Shown piece by piece: positions 1-8,903 of a DNA stretch of 64,000 nt. Under the pieces are notes generated by a model, which did not search any database, had not been told where the DNA came from, and worked only from the letters and a program-made list of their open reading frames with translations. The translations under genes were made by a program, and so were the position numbers. Origin of the DNA: a candidate division CSSED10-310 bacterium (lineage in GTDB: Bacteria; CSSED10-310); contig JAFGEQ010000012.1 in assembly GCA_016931515.1 (NCBI GenBank), forward strand, positions 194,815-258,814, written 5' to 3'. The number at the start of each line of letters is the position of its first letter. The first letter of the stretch is position 1.

Positions 1-1
1 A

Positions 2-682
2 GGATTACTGGGGCCGAATGGAGCGGGTAAAACGACGACGTTTTACATGGTAATCGGTCAGACTAAACCGGACCATGGGAGAGTGCTTCTTCAGGACAAT
101 GACATCACTGATTTCCCCATGTATATGCGAGCGCGACATGGTATCGGTTATTTAACGCAGGAACCATCGATTTTTCGCAAACTGACTGTTGAGGAAAACA
201 TTAAAGCAATTCTTGAAACATTGCCGGTATCTCGAGGTGAATTTGATACTATTTTGAGTGACATTCTGGATGAACTCGGGATTCGCAGAGTATCCAAACA
301 AAAGGCTTTTTCTCTTTCGGGCGGAGAGCGTCGCAGGGTTGAGATTGCGCGAACGCTGGTCTGTTCACCGTCGTTTATTCTTCTTGACGAACCTTTTGCC
401 GGTATCGATCCATTGGCCGTGGAGGATATAAAAACGATTGTGGGTCATCTTAAGGATAGGGGAATTGGTGTTTTGATCACTGATCACAACGTTCGTGATA
501 TTCTCGAGATAACCGATCGGGCATATATCATCAGTGACGGCAGGATTTTTGCCAGTGGAACGCCTGATGAAATCGCATCGAATCCGGATGTTCGGCGGTC
601 ATATTTGGGTGAGAAATTTCAGATGTTGATTCGTAACGATGGACGATCCGACCGGAGAGCCATCGAGGAGAAGTCATCATGA
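2..682 (+). CDS. lptB: LPS export ABC transporter ATPase LptB (5' end outside window)
   Basis: This is the ATP-binding subunit of the LptBFGC machine that extracts LPS from the inner membrane. The reading frame is open from base 2 and starts inside the Walker A motif (GPNGAGKTT), so the N-terminus lies upstream of the window. Further in are the ABC signature ([13 protein letters not shown]), Walker B ([12 protein letters not shown]) and the H-loop (LITDHN). The FAGIDP segment and the short C-terminal extension fit LptB rather than the LivF/LivG paralogues. The stop overlaps the rpoN start (ATGA), so the two are translationally coupled. lptB-rpoN-hpf is a widely conserved order in diderm bacteria. 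An internal ATG at base 47 is not the start because it would remove Walker A. Confidence 0.93.
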   Translation, partial: GLLGPNGAGKTTTFYMVIGQTKPDHGRVLLQDNDITDFPMYMRARHGIGYLTQEPSIFRKLTVEENIKAILETLPVSRGEFDTILSDILDELGIRRVSKQKAFSLSGGERRRVEIARTLVCSPSFILLDEPFAGIDPLAVEDIKTIVGHLKDRGIGVLITDHNVRDILEITDRAYIISDGRIFASGTPDEIASNPDVRRSYLGEKFQMLIRNDGRSDRRAIEEKSS

Positions 683-2118
683 TCGGAATGGAACAACGCC
701 TGCAGCTGAAGCTCGCAATGAAACTGGTGATGACTCCGAATCTGCAGCTGGCGATCAAGTTGCTGCAATTGAACAAAATGGAATTAATTGAAGCGGTGAA
801 TGCTGAGCTTCAGGAGAATCCGACATTCGATCTGGAGGCGGTTTCGTCGGATCCAGTTACTGCCATTACTGAATCGCGCGAGATTGTTCGTACGGGATCC
901 GACACTGTTTCGACGGACGGGATGACTGCACATGAAAAAACGACCATGGGAGAAATGGACTGGGACAGCTATTTCGACAATGGCGCGGATTATGGCACAT
1001 TTTTCAGTGAGAAGAAGGAACCATTTGCGTATGAGAACATCATCCACCGGTCTCCGACACTTGCTGAACATCTGATGTGGCAATTAAGTCTGACGAAGGT
1101 TTCGAAAGAGTTGCAGGATGTAGCGGTCAAATTAATCGGAAATTTGAATGATGACGGATATCTGAGTATTTCGATAGAGGAGATGGCGGAACGGTGCAGG
1201 GTGGCAATCCCCGATGTGGAGCAGGCGTTGCAGATCATCCAGGAGTTCGACCCGGTGGGCGTGGGAGCCCGAAATCTGGAGGAATGTCTATTGATTCAGG
1301 TCCGTCAGGCTGAGTTCGATCATCACCGCTTGGCGGAAACGATCATCCGGGAACATCTGGCCCGCGTTGAGCGTAATTCGTTCAAGGAGATAGCGAAAAT
1401 TCTCGATGTTGATATTCAAGAAGTTCTGGATGCTCTGGATTTTATCAGAACACTTGAACCGAAACCGGGACGGTCATTCAGCTCCAGTGTGACCCAATAC
1501 ATCCAGCCCGATGTTTACATTTATAAGATTGATGATGAATACCGTATTGTTCTGAATGAACAGGGGTTGCCCAAATTGAGAATAAACAAGCTATACCAGC
1601 ATTTTCGAGATAGTAAGGCCGATCAGGAAACACGGCAGTATGTGGAGCAGAAGTTCAGGAATGCGTTATGGCTGATCAAGAGTGTGGAGCAGCGGCAGAG
1701 AACGATTTACAGGGTTGCTGAAAGTATTTTGAAGTTTCAGAGAGCTTTTTTCGAGCGGGGAATTCATGAGTTGAGACCGCTGGTTTTGCGGGATGTGGCG
1801 GATGATATCGGAATGCACGAATCGACAGTCAGCCGAGTTTCAACCAATAAATATATGCACACACCCCAGGGGATTTTCGAGATAAAGTACTTTTTTCACA
1901 GTGGATTGAGTTCGTTGCATGGGGAGGACATATCCTCCATCCGAGTGAAAGAAATTATTAAAAACTACATTCTGAATGAAAATCCTGCATCGCCATTATC
2001 GGATCGCCAGATCATGGATCTGATACAGAAGCAGGGTATAACGATCGCGAGGAGAACCATTGCGAAGTATCGCGAGGAACTTAACATTCCACCTTCAAAT
2101 CGGCGCCGGAGTATTTGA
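679..2118 (+). CDS. rpoN: RNA polymerase sigma-54 factor RpoN
   Basis: This alternative sigma factor recognises -24/-12 promoters and needs an AAA+ activator to open them. The protein has 479 residues, the normal length. Residues 1-50 form the Gln/Leu-rich activator-interacting region I, followed by an acidic region II (about 50-115) and the core-binding domain. A helix-turn-helix lies near residue 368 ([16 protein letters not shown]), and the RpoN box ([10 protein letters not shown]) at about 457-466 reads the -24 element. The start at 679 overlaps the lptB stop and has GAGGAG eight bases upstream; the ATG at 688 is a weaker alternative. A matching promoter (28728-28743) and an NtrC-type activator (26021-27433) lie in the same window. 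Confidence 0.97.
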   Translation: MIGMEQRLQLKLAMKLVMTPNLQLAIKLLQLNKMELIEAVNAELQENPTFDLEAVSSDPVTAITESREIVRTGSDTVSTDGMTAHEKTTMGEMDWDSYFDNGADYGTFFSEKKEPFAYENIIHRSPTLAEHLMWQLSLTKVSKELQDVAVKLIGNLNDDGYLSISIEEMAERCRVAIPDVEQALQIIQEFDPVGVGARNLEECLLIQVRQAEFDHHRLAETIIREHLARVERNSFKEIAKILDVDIQEVLDALDFIRTLEPKPGRSFSSSVTQYIQPDVYIYKIDDEYRIVLNEQGLPKLRINKLYQHFRDSKADQETRQYVEQKFRNALWLIKSVEQRQRTIYRVAESILKFQRAFFERGIHELRPLVLRDVADDIGMHESTVSRVSTNKYMHTPQGIFEIKYFFHSGLSSLHGEDISSIRVKEIIKNYILNENPASPLSDRQIMDLIQKQGITIARRTIAKYREELNIPPSNRRRSI

Positions 2119-2188
2119 GCTCACAGGAGTTCCGATGCAAAACCGGCTTTCAATAACCTCTTAGCACCATAGAGAAAGGGGAAAAAAT

Positions 2189-2761
2189 ATGCAGGTTACT
2201 TTTACAGCTCGCCACATGGAAGTTTCAGATTCTCTACGACAGCACACTCTTGAGAAAATGGACAAGCTTCAAAAGTACATGGATCTGATAGTTGATGCGG
2301 ATGTGACGATGAGTGTCGAAAAGTATCGTCACAAGATCGAAGTAAAAATTAAGGGACAGAGTGGTCACGTGACGGGCACTGAAGTATCCAATGACATGTA
2401 TCAATCCATCGATCGCGTGTTTGATAAACTAGAAAAGCAGCTCAGAAGGCGAAAGGATCGTCGTATCAATCTGCATCGTTCCAAGTCTCGGGATGAGTTC
2501 CAGGATATCAATCCGGCGATTGCCCGGGACATCGAACCGGAGGGTGTAGACGCGTCGACGATTGTCTGGGAAGAGGTGATCGACGAAATTGTTGAGAGTG
2601 AGATTCTTGATACAAAGCCGATGTCGGCGGAGGAGGCGTTGCTTCAGTTCAAGTTACTTGAATCGGATTTTTATGTATTCAAGGATGCCCACAGCGACAA
2701 TGCTATCAACGTGATTTACAGACGTCATGACGGAAAAATCGGTTTAATCCGGACAACATAA
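2189..2761 (+). CDS. hpf: Ribosome hibernation-promoting factor, long form
   Basis: This factor binds the 30S decoding region and dimerises resting ribosomes into 100S particles. At 190 residues it is the long type: an N-terminal RaiA-like beta-alpha domain (about 1-105, beginning MQVTFTARHMEVSDSLRQ) and a C-terminal dimerisation domain (about 130-190, with SAEEALLQFKLLESDFYVF and VIYRRHDGKIGLI). AAAGGGG lies seven bases before the ATG. It follows rpoN after 70 bases, the common arrangement in which hpf is co-transcribed with the sigma factor. Confidence 0.93.
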   Translation: MQVTFTARHMEVSDSLRQHTLEKMDKLQKYMDLIVDADVTMSVEKYRHKIEVKIKGQSGHVTGTEVSNDMYQSIDRVFDKLEKQLRRRKDRRINLHRSKSRDEFQDINPAIARDIEPEGVDASTIVWEEVIDEIVESEILDTKPMSAEEALLQFKLLESDFYVFKDAHSDNAINVIYRRHDGKIGLIRTT

Positions 2762-2793
2762 AGCGCTTTTTGCAGAGTCATTAATAAATTCGA

Positions 2794-2822
2794 TTGACAG
2801 GCACTGTTAGATTGTGTAAACA
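2794..2822 (+). promoter_or_regulatory. Probable sigma-70 promoter of metK
   Basis: A perfect TTGACA at 2794-2799 is followed after 17 bases by TAAACA (2817-2822), a partial -10. It sits 33 bases after the hpf stop and would give metK a leader of roughly 70 nt. No alternative candidate is visible in the gap. Confidence 0.45.
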
Positions 2823-2836
2823 GCATATTTAGATAT

Positions 2837-2860
2837 GTTGCTAAATCGTAATTTAGCGAT
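2837..2860 (+). promoter_or_regulatory. Hairpin in the metK leader
   Basis: GCTAAAT (2840-2846) and ATTTAGC (2851-2857) form a perfect 7-bp stem with a CGTA loop. Wobble and A-U pairs extend it to about 10 bp. It is inside the predicted metK leader, has no following T-run, and ends about 25 bases before the Shine-Dalgarno. It could be an operator or an RNA control element. It does not match the SAM riboswitch layouts I know. Confidence 0.35.
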
Positions 2861-2897
2861 CCAGTATCAATTTCACTCGTAAAAGGAGATATAACTT

Positions 2898-4049
2898 ATG
2901 GACAAAAAGAGGGATTTTCTGTTTTCTTCGGAATCGGTAACCGAAGGACATCCGGATAAAATCGCCGATCAAATCTCGGATGCAATCCTCGATGAGATTA
3001 TGAGGGCGGATCCGATGGGTCGTGTCGCCTGTGAAACCCTGGTTACAACCGGTTTGGCGTTTGTTGCCGGAGAGATTACCACGGAGACCTATGTTGATAT
3101 TCCGACTGTTGTCCGTGAGACAATTCGGGAGATCGGCTATGATCGGGCCAAGTACGGCTTCGATTGTTACACCTGTGCAGTCATCAGTTCTATTGACAAG
3201 CAATCACCTGATATCGCTCAAGGTGTCGATACCGGCGGCGCGGGGGACCAGGGATTGATGTTCGGCTTTGCTTCGAACGAAACCAGCGAATTTATGCCGA
3301 CACCTATTGCGCTTGCTCACAGTCTGGTAGCCCGGATGACTGAAATCCGCAAATCCGGACTCGTCGATTATCTTCGACCCGATGGCAAATCGCAGGTTTC
3401 CATCCAATATGTCAATGGCAAGCCTGAGCGTGTTGAAGCTGTCGTCCTTGCATCACAGCACAGCGAGACTGTTTCAATCGATCATCTTCGTGAAGAATTG
3501 ACAGAACTGGTTATTAAACATGTTGTGCCGGCGGAGATGCTGGACAAAAACACCAAGTTGCATATTAATGCCACAGGCAAATTCGTTGTCGGCGGACCCC
3601 AGGGTGATGCCGGTTTGACCGGGCGGAAAATTATTGTCGATACTTATGGCGGATGGGCTCCACATGGAGGTGGTGCGTTCTCCGGTAAAGATCCGACGAA
3701 GGTTGACAGGTCCGCTACCTATATGGCGCGATATATCGCCAAAAACCTTGTGGCCGCCGGAGTTGCCGATCAGGTGACCGTCCAGTTGGCGTATGCAATC
3801 GGTGTCGCTGATCCAGTCTCGATCTTTATCGATACTCATGGCGAAACCCGTTTTTCAATAAAAGAACTCGAAACAGCAGTACGGAATATTTTTCCGCTGA
3901 CGCCCAAAGGAATCATTGAACATCTTCAGTTAAGACGTCCGATATACAAAGCGACCGCTGCCTATGGTCACTTCGGACGAACCGGCGATACCTTCACCTG
4001 GGAGAAATTGGACAAAGTGAAGGACGTGAAATCCGCCCTTAAGCTGTAG
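2898..4049 (+). CDS. metK: S-adenosylmethionine synthetase MetK
   Basis: The enzyme makes SAM from methionine and ATP in the cytosol. It has 383 residues, the family length. Visible motifs are the N-terminal methionine/ATP site ([19 protein letters not shown]), the signature hexapeptide region ([12 protein letters not shown], about residues 117-128) and the P-loop-like [16 protein letters not shown] (about 255-270). AAGGAG precedes the ATG by nine bases. The gene is monocistronic: it has its own promoter candidate and is followed by a 12-bp hairpin. Together with ahcY (6643-7908) and the corrinoid operon (53517-57214) it forms the methyl cycle visible in this window. Confidence 0.97.
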   Translation: MDKKRDFLFSSESVTEGHPDKIADQISDAILDEIMRADPMGRVACETLVTTGLAFVAGEITTETYVDIPTVVRETIREIGYDRAKYGFDCYTCAVISSIDKQSPDIAQGVDTGGAGDQGLMFGFASNETSEFMPTPIALAHSLVARMTEIRKSGLVDYLRPDGKSQVSIQYVNGKPERVEAVVLASQHSETVSIDHLREELTELVIKHVVPAEMLDKNTKLHINATGKFVVGGPQGDAGLTGRKIIVDTYGGWAPHGGGAFSGKDPTKVDRSATYMARYIAKNLVAAGVADQVTVQLAYAIGVADPVSIFIDTHGETRFSIKELETAVRNIFPLTPKGIIEHLQLRRPIYKATAAYGHFGRTGDTFTWEKLDKVKDVKSALKL

Positions 4050-4096
4050 AATTCTCGGAACTATTTGTAGAAACATCGTTTTTCCGTGTAAGATTC

Positions 4097-4126
4097 AAGG
4101 AGTAAATTCTCAGGAATTTACTCCTT
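4097..4126 (+). terminator. metK transcription terminator (hairpin)
   Basis: A perfect 12-bp inverted repeat (AAGGAGTAAATT, 4097-4108, and its complement, 4115-4126) with a 6-base loop lies 47 bases after the metK stop. The T-rich tail is weak (GTTCGTTT). The first arm contains an SD-like AAGGAG, but the real SD of the next gene (GGAGG, 4136-4140) lies outside the stem. Confidence 0.65.
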
Positions 4127-4145
4127 GTTCGTTTCGGAGGTAAAA

Positions 4146-6356
4146 ATGAAACCATTGAATATTCTCTTTCTGTGGCACATGCATCAACCCCTGTATCGTG
4201 TCAAAGATTCCGAATCATTCCGCCTGCCATGGGTTCGATTGCACGGGACCAAAGACTACCTGGGAATGGTTGAACTTGCTTCCGAATCTCCAGCCTATCG
4301 GATGACTTTCAATTTTACTCCTGTTCTGTGGGATCAACTCGATGCGTATATCTCCGGCGCAACAGATCGCGAGATTGATGTGGCGGTAAAACCCGCCGAA
4401 TCATTGTCATTGACCGAACGCCAATTCCTCCTATCCAGAATGTTCACAGGCAACCCCGTCTCGCTCATTAACCCCTTTCCGAGATACGCTGAATTATATG
4501 ACCGTTTCGGGCGTGGAGGAGAAGACGCTGCGCATCGAATGACTGAAAAGGATATTACCGATCTTGTCGTATGGCGGCTCCTGGCTTGGATTTATCCCCC
4601 AATTCGTCAATCAAATCCTTCGATTGCAGGGCTTATGGAGAAGGGATCAGGGTTTACTGAAAGTGAGAAAATAACACTGATTGAAGACATACGTCATCTT
4701 CTTGGACAATTGAAATCTAAATATATCATTTTGGAGCAGATCGGACAAATCGATGTCAGTACAACTCCTTATTATCACCCGATCCTCCCGGTTCTTCTGG
4801 ATTCTGATGTGGCAAGGGAAAGCGCCGGTTTTAAAGGTGATTTCCCAATCCGTTTTCAATACAAACTCGATGCGGAATGGCATGTGGATAACGCATTGGA
4901 ACGCCATCGTTCCATTTTTTCTGCAGAACCCTCGGGTATGTGGCCGGCTGAAGGGTCGGTATCGATGGCCGCAGTCGAACTCTTCGCATCGAAGGGTATT
5001 CGCTGGATCGCATCCGATGAAGCGATTGTCGAAGCAACGCTGAATCAGTCAGTCAACCGGGATTCTCTTGGGTTTTCACGTAATCCGGGGTTAATTTATC
5101 AGCCATATATGGTTGAGTCATCCGGTGGAAATATCGCGATGTTCTTCAGAGATCACTATTTATCCGATCTGATAGGATTCGATTACCAGTCCGTCAATCA
5201 GAATCAGGCACTGTCGGATTTTATCAATCGGCTTAAGTTTATCCGAGACAACACGCAATCTTTGGCAGTCGATCCATGTGTTGCGATTATTCTGGATGGA
5301 GAGAATGCCTGGGAACATTATCCTGATACCGGGTTCCCGTTTTTAAGACGACTTTTTCAGGCTATTGTCGATGAACCCGGGCTGCACTTGGAAACAATGA
5401 CAGCATATCTTAACCGGATAGAAGACAGAGTCGACCAACTTCCCAGATTAAATATTTTGAAGCCAGGATCATGGATAAACGGAGATTTCAGTATTTGGAT
5501 TGGACAGGAGGAGGAAAACAGGGCCTGGCAATACATCTCAGATTTGAATGAAGCAATAAATTCAACTGCATCATCAGGCACTTCAACGGATGATCGACTT
5601 GCTAAATCCAGACTTTGCATCAGAAAAGCGCAAGGAAGTGATGCATTCTGGTGGTTTGGTGATGTTCATTATACTACTGAAAAGCAGGAATTCGATGCGC
5701 TTTTCCGGGATAATCTGATTAATGGTTACGAGGAAGCGGAACTAATTCCACCCAAAATGTTATTCATGCCCATTAGCAGTGCAGGAGCAGCGACAGGAAA
5801 TGTTAACTATCCTAAAAATTTGATTTCGCCACGCATTGATGGAGACATTAAAAGCTATTTTGACTGGTACGGATGTGGATCAGTTTCTTTTCGTAGTCAT
5901 TTTTCAGCCATGCATGCTGTTTCTGAGAAACCTGTCTTTAATGAACTAAAATTTGGTTTTGATTTGAAAAATCTTTATTTACGACTGGATCCCGGTTCAG
6001 GGATTGAAAGTCAGGAAAATGGTATCCGAGTCGATTTGATCTTCAATAATTCGTCTATTGCTACTGACTTGAGCATTTCACTTACTCAATCGGTAGAAAA
6101 GCCAGGAGTTTATAAGATTGAAACAATCAGTCATTTGTCGGAATCAGCTGTATCGAAGGATATTGCTGCAGCATTCGATCGGATTCTGGAGATTTCCATT
6201 CCGTTTGAAACATTACATCTGGCTGCCGATCAGAAAGTTAGCTTTCATATTGAAATCTGGTCGATGGATCGTATGACGGGACGTTTGCCGGATTTGACGG
6301 AGATCGAGTTTTTCATACCGACTAAAGACTATGACAGCATATTGTGGCGAGTATAG
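4146..6356 (+). CDS. Glycoside hydrolase family 57 protein (alpha-amylase/alpha-mannosidase type)
   Basis: GH57 enzymes are retaining alpha-glycosidases or glucan-transferring enzymes acting on starch or glycogen-like polymers. The protein (736 residues, no signal peptide) begins with the family motif LWHMHQPLYR. GMWPAEG near residue 264 carries the probable catalytic nucleophile Glu, and ILDGENAWEHY near 384 carries the probable acid/base Asp. Residues beyond about 480 are a beta-rich C-terminal domain typical of the large COG1449-like members. The start was set at 4146 because GGAGG (4136-4140) is correctly spaced; the upstream TTG at 4125 lies in the terminator stem. The exact substrate cannot be read from sequence. 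It is probably cytosolic glycogen metabolism. Confidence 0.85.
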   Translation: MKPLNILFLWHMHQPLYRVKDSESFRLPWVRLHGTKDYLGMVELASESPAYRMTFNFTPVLWDQLDAYISGATDREIDVAVKPAESLSLTERQFLLSRMFTGNPVSLINPFPRYAELYDRFGRGGEDAAHRMTEKDITDLVVWRLLAWIYPPIRQSNPSIAGLMEKGSGFTESEKITLIEDIRHLLGQLKSKYIILEQIGQIDVSTTPYYHPILPVLLDSDVARESAGFKGDFPIRFQYKLDAEWHVDNALERHRSIFSAEPSGMWPAEGSVSMAAVELFASKGIRWIASDEAIVEATLNQSVNRDSLGFSRNPGLIYQPYMVESSGGNIAMFFRDHYLSDLIGFDYQSVNQNQALSDFINRLKFIRDNTQSLAVDPCVAIILDGENAWEHYPDTGFPFLRRLFQAIVDEPGLHLETMTAYLNRIEDRVDQLPRLNILKPGSWINGDFSIWIGQEEENRAWQYISDLNEAINSTASSGTSTDDRLAKSRLCIRKAQGSDAFWWFGDVHYTTEKQEFDALFRDNLINGYEEAELIPPKMLFMPISSAGAATGNVNYPKNLISPRIDGDIKSYFDWYGCGSVSFRSHFSAMHAVSEKPVFNELKFGFDLKNLYLRLDPGSGIESQENGIRVDLIFNNSSIATDLSISLTQSVEKPGVYKIETISHLSESAVSKDIAAAFDRILEISIPFETLHLAADQKVSFHIEIWSMDRMTGRLPDLTEIEFFIPTKDYDSILWRV

Positions 6357-6560
6357 GTGGAGTTGACAGGATTGATTGAACAGAGGGGTAGCAGAGCCCA
6401 ATCCTGGATGCCGAATTAGTAAAACAACCCATAACATATTGATTAATATGTATTTTAACCACATCTCATCGCCCAATATTAATGTCCGATAAGATATATT
6501 ATGTTACGTTGGATATCAGCTGTCCGCTATTTCTGCCCAATCGCATTAATCGGTACAAAT

Positions 6561-6594
6561 AAAAACCGGTCTGGGGTTCTATTCCCCAAACCGG
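6561..6594 (-). terminator. Rho-independent terminator of ahcY
   Basis: Read on the minus strand, an 11-bp stem with one mismatch (CCGGT-x-TGGGG / CCCCA-x-ACCGG) and a 7-base loop is followed directly by TTTTTA. It lies about 50 bases after the ahcY stop. The 285-base gap 6357-6642 holds nothing else clear, apart from a GATAAGAT-containing stretch near 6488 resembling the site at 8865-8886. Confidence 0.8.
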
Positions 6595-6642
6595 CCCTGT
6601 TTTAAAAATTTCAGACGTCTATTTAACGGACTGGCTCACTTA

Positions 6643-7908
6643 TCATGTTCCGGACGAATAATCTGTAATATAGGCAATCTGGTCATCTGTTAATGCATCA
6701 ATCGATATACCGATCGTTTCAAGTTTTATTCGGGCAATGCGTTGATCCAGCTCCTGCGGAAGTTCATAAACCGTTCTCTGGAGCGATTTACCTCTCGTTG
6801 CCATCTCGACTAACGCCATTAATTGATTCGCGAAGCTCATGTCCATAACTTCACTCGGGTGACCTTCCGCCGCTGCCAAATTTACCAAACGCCCCTTGGC
6901 CAACAGGTAGATCCGATTCCCATTCTGCAAAGTATACTCCTGACAGTTCGGCCGGATCTCGATACATGATTTTGATATCTTCTCAAGGTCAGGGATTCTT
7001 ATCTCGCAATCATAATGACCTGTGTTGCAGACTATCGCACCATCCTTCATTACTTCAAAATGCCTGCCGACAAGAACATCTTTCATTCCGGTCGCCGTTA
7101 TGAATATATCTCCGATCGAAGCCGCTTCATCCATCTTCATTACCCTGAAACCTTCAAGTGTCGCTTTCAAAGCTGCTGTCGGTTTAATTTCAGTGCAGAT
7201 AACATTGGCTCCCATCCCCTTGGCCCGCATAGCGCAACCCTTCCCACAATGACCGAAGCCTGCCACAACAAAGTTCTTCCCCGCAATTAACACGGATGTT
7301 GCTCGAAGAATTCCATCCAGAGAACTCTGTCCGGTGCCGTACACATTATCGAAATCCCATTTCGTTTCCGCATCATTGACGGCAAAAATCGGGTAAAGTA
7401 ACTTACCGTCCGCCGCCATTGCACGGATCCGATGAACACCTGTCGTCGTCTCTTCCGTTCCACCTATCACGTTCTCCGCCAATTGCGGAAACCTGTTATG
7501 AATTGTAAATATCAGGTCCGCACCATCATCCAATGTCAAAGTTGGTTTAAAATCCAACGTCCTCTCAATCGCCCAGTAAAACTCCTGAACACTCATGCCA
7601 TGCCATGCATAGATCGATATTCCATTAGCAGCCAGCGCTGCGGCTACATCATCCTGAGTTGACAGTGGATTGCATCCCGACCACGATACCTCCGCACCGG
7701 CAGCCCGCAGCGTCTCAACCAGAACACCCGTCTCCTTCGTCACATGCAGACAGCCGGCAATTCGTTGACCGGTTAACGGCTTGGTCTTACTGAATTCCTC
7801 CCGCAAATGCATCAACACCGGCATCCTTGCCTCTGCCCAGTTCAATTTCATTCGACCCTGCTGCGCAAGGTCCAGATTGGATACTTTGTAGTTTTCCTTC
7901 ATTTCCAT
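6643..7908 (-). CDS. ahcY: Adenosylhomocysteinase (SAH hydrolase)
   Basis: The enzyme cleaves S-adenosylhomocysteine, the by-product and inhibitor of methyltransferases, into adenosine and homocysteine with bound NAD. At 421 residues it is the shorter type. The NAD-binding glycine motif is VAGFGHCGKG, and a catalytic-region Lys/Asp pair lies in AVNDAETKWDFDN. The C-terminus ends ITDYSSGT and lacks the Lys...Tyr-Arg-Tyr tail that contacts NAD of the neighbouring subunit in eukaryotic-type enzymes. Two ATGs (7908 and six bases later) are possible; GGGGAG precedes both. It follows the ArsR-methyltransferase gene by 24 bases on the same strand, suggesting an operon and direct control by that protein. 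Confidence 0.96.
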   Translation of the reverse strand: MEMKENYKVSNLDLAQQGRMKLNWAEARMPVLMHLREEFSKTKPLTGQRIAGCLHVTKETGVLVETLRAAGAEVSWSGCNPLSTQDDVAAALAANGISIYAWHGMSVQEFYWAIERTLDFKPTLTLDDGADLIFTIHNRFPQLAENVIGGTEETTTGVHRIRAMAADGKLLYPIFAVNDAETKWDFDNVYGTGQSSLDGILRATSVLIAGKNFVVAGFGHCGKGCAMRAKGMGANVICTEIKPTAALKATLEGFRVMKMDEAASIGDIFITATGMKDVLVGRHFEVMKDGAIVCNTGHYDCEIRIPDLEKISKSCIEIRPNCQEYTLQNGNRIYLLAKGRLVNLAAAEGHPSEVMDMSFANQLMALVEMATRGKSLQRTVYELPQELDQRIARIKLETIGISIDALTDDQIAYITDYSSGT

Positions 7909-7932
7909 GATACTCCCCGTATATTTAATAGT

Positions 7933-8853
7933 TTATCTGATTCCAACAGCGACGATTAACTCGACGGTATTCTTTCCTCCCGGAATCGGTCCAATCCGCA
8001 CATCCGTGAATCCAGCCTCTTTCAGCCAGTTATTGAGATCCCTGGCTTCGAAACCCAACCAGAAATCAGCCATGTCGTCCCTGAATTCCTCTTTCTCATG
8101 CTTATTAAAATCTACAATAATAATCCGCCCTCCAGGACTTAAAACCCGGTAAACTTCCTTGAAAATACTGTATGGTTCCGCCAGATGATGCAGAACAAGA
8201 TTGATCAAAACACCATCGACCTCTCCATCCCGCATCGGTAAATGCTCGATTGCTCCCAGTCGGAGATCAACAGATCCCTGAGTTAACAGGTCTCGAAGAT
8301 TTTCCCGGGCATGTTCCAGCATTTTTGTCGAATAATCCACTCCAATGATGAAAGGTATATGGGAACTCAGTTCCCTCATGACAACACCCGGTCCGCATCC
8401 CAGATCAGCCAGATTACGAATACCGGACACGCTTTTCCGAACTTCTTCCAGGAACACATCCTGATCCAGAAACCGGGTGAGCAACGCCGACCAGTCCTGT
8501 CCGACCTGTGAAAAAAAAGAACGCGATTGAGACCGGCGCCACTCCAGGACCTCCTCCACGCATGAACAGAGAACCCGCCAATCCGATTGTTCCTTACACC
8601 ATTCAATCGTTAAATTGCTTATCAGTGCCGGATGACCTTTCAGATCAGACGATAAACGGTAGAAAACCCGCGCGCCATCCCGACGGTAATCCGCAATACC
8701 CGCATCATTCAGTATCTTAAGATGCCTTGATATTCGGCTCTGCCCCATACCTAAAACCCGGGTTATTTCCTGAACGGAGAATTCACCCATGCTTAGAATG
8801 GCAACTATTTTCAAACGGGTTTCATCCGCTAATCCCTTGAAAAAATGAATCAT
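7933..8853 (-). CDS. ArsR-type regulator fused to a SAM-dependent methyltransferase
   Basis: Residues 1-70 form an ArsR winged helix (LADETRLKIVAIL...QEITRVLGMGQSRISRHLKIL), without the metal-binding cysteines of arsenic sensors. From about 135 onward is a class I methyltransferase fold: motif I LADLGCGPGVV, motif post-I GVDYS, HLPMRDGEVDGVLINLVLHHL and SPGGRIIIVDF. The start was moved to ATG 8853 because AGGAG precedes it; the longer frame begins at a TTG inside the palindrome. ArsR-family SahR-type regulators are known to control SAM/SAH recycling genes by sensing SAH. Position directly before ahcY and the SAM/SAH-binding fold suggest such a role, which is inference. The alternative is a methyltransferase with autoregulation. 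Confidence 0.85.
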   Translation of the reverse strand: MIHFFKGLADETRLKIVAILSMGEFSVQEITRVLGMGQSRISRHLKILNDAGIADYRRDGARVFYRLSSDLKGHPALISNLTIEWCKEQSDWRVLCSCVEEVLEWRRSQSRSFFSQVGQDWSALLTRFLDQDVFLEEVRKSVSGIRNLADLGCGPGVVMRELSSHIPFIIGVDYSTKMLEHARENLRDLLTQGSVDLRLGAIEHLPMRDGEVDGVLINLVLHHLAEPYSIFKEVYRVLSPGGRIIIVDFNKHEKEEFRDDMADFWLGFEARDLNNWLKEAGFTDVRIGPIPGGKNTVELIVAVGIR

Positions 8854-8864
8854 TCGATACTCCT

Positions 8865-8886
8865 GATGATAAGATATCAAATAATC
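8865..8886 (-). promoter_or_regulatory. Imperfect palindrome, candidate operator of the arsR-methyltransferase/ahcY operon
   Basis: The 22-bp sequence has the form GATnATnnGAT|ATCnnATnATC, with 8 of 11 positions symmetric around a GATATC core. It ends one base before the Shine-Dalgarno of the ArsR-methyltransferase gene. ArsR proteins bind such AT-rich dyads, so autoregulation is plausible. Confidence 0.4.
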
Positions 8887-8903
8887 AACAAAAGCGGATA
8901 TTA

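Noticed and set aside
2762-2897. SAM riboswitch in front of metK
   Set aside because: Only one simple hairpin is present. The multi-stem core of SAM-I and the pseudoknot patterns of SAM-II and SAM-III are not evident by eye.
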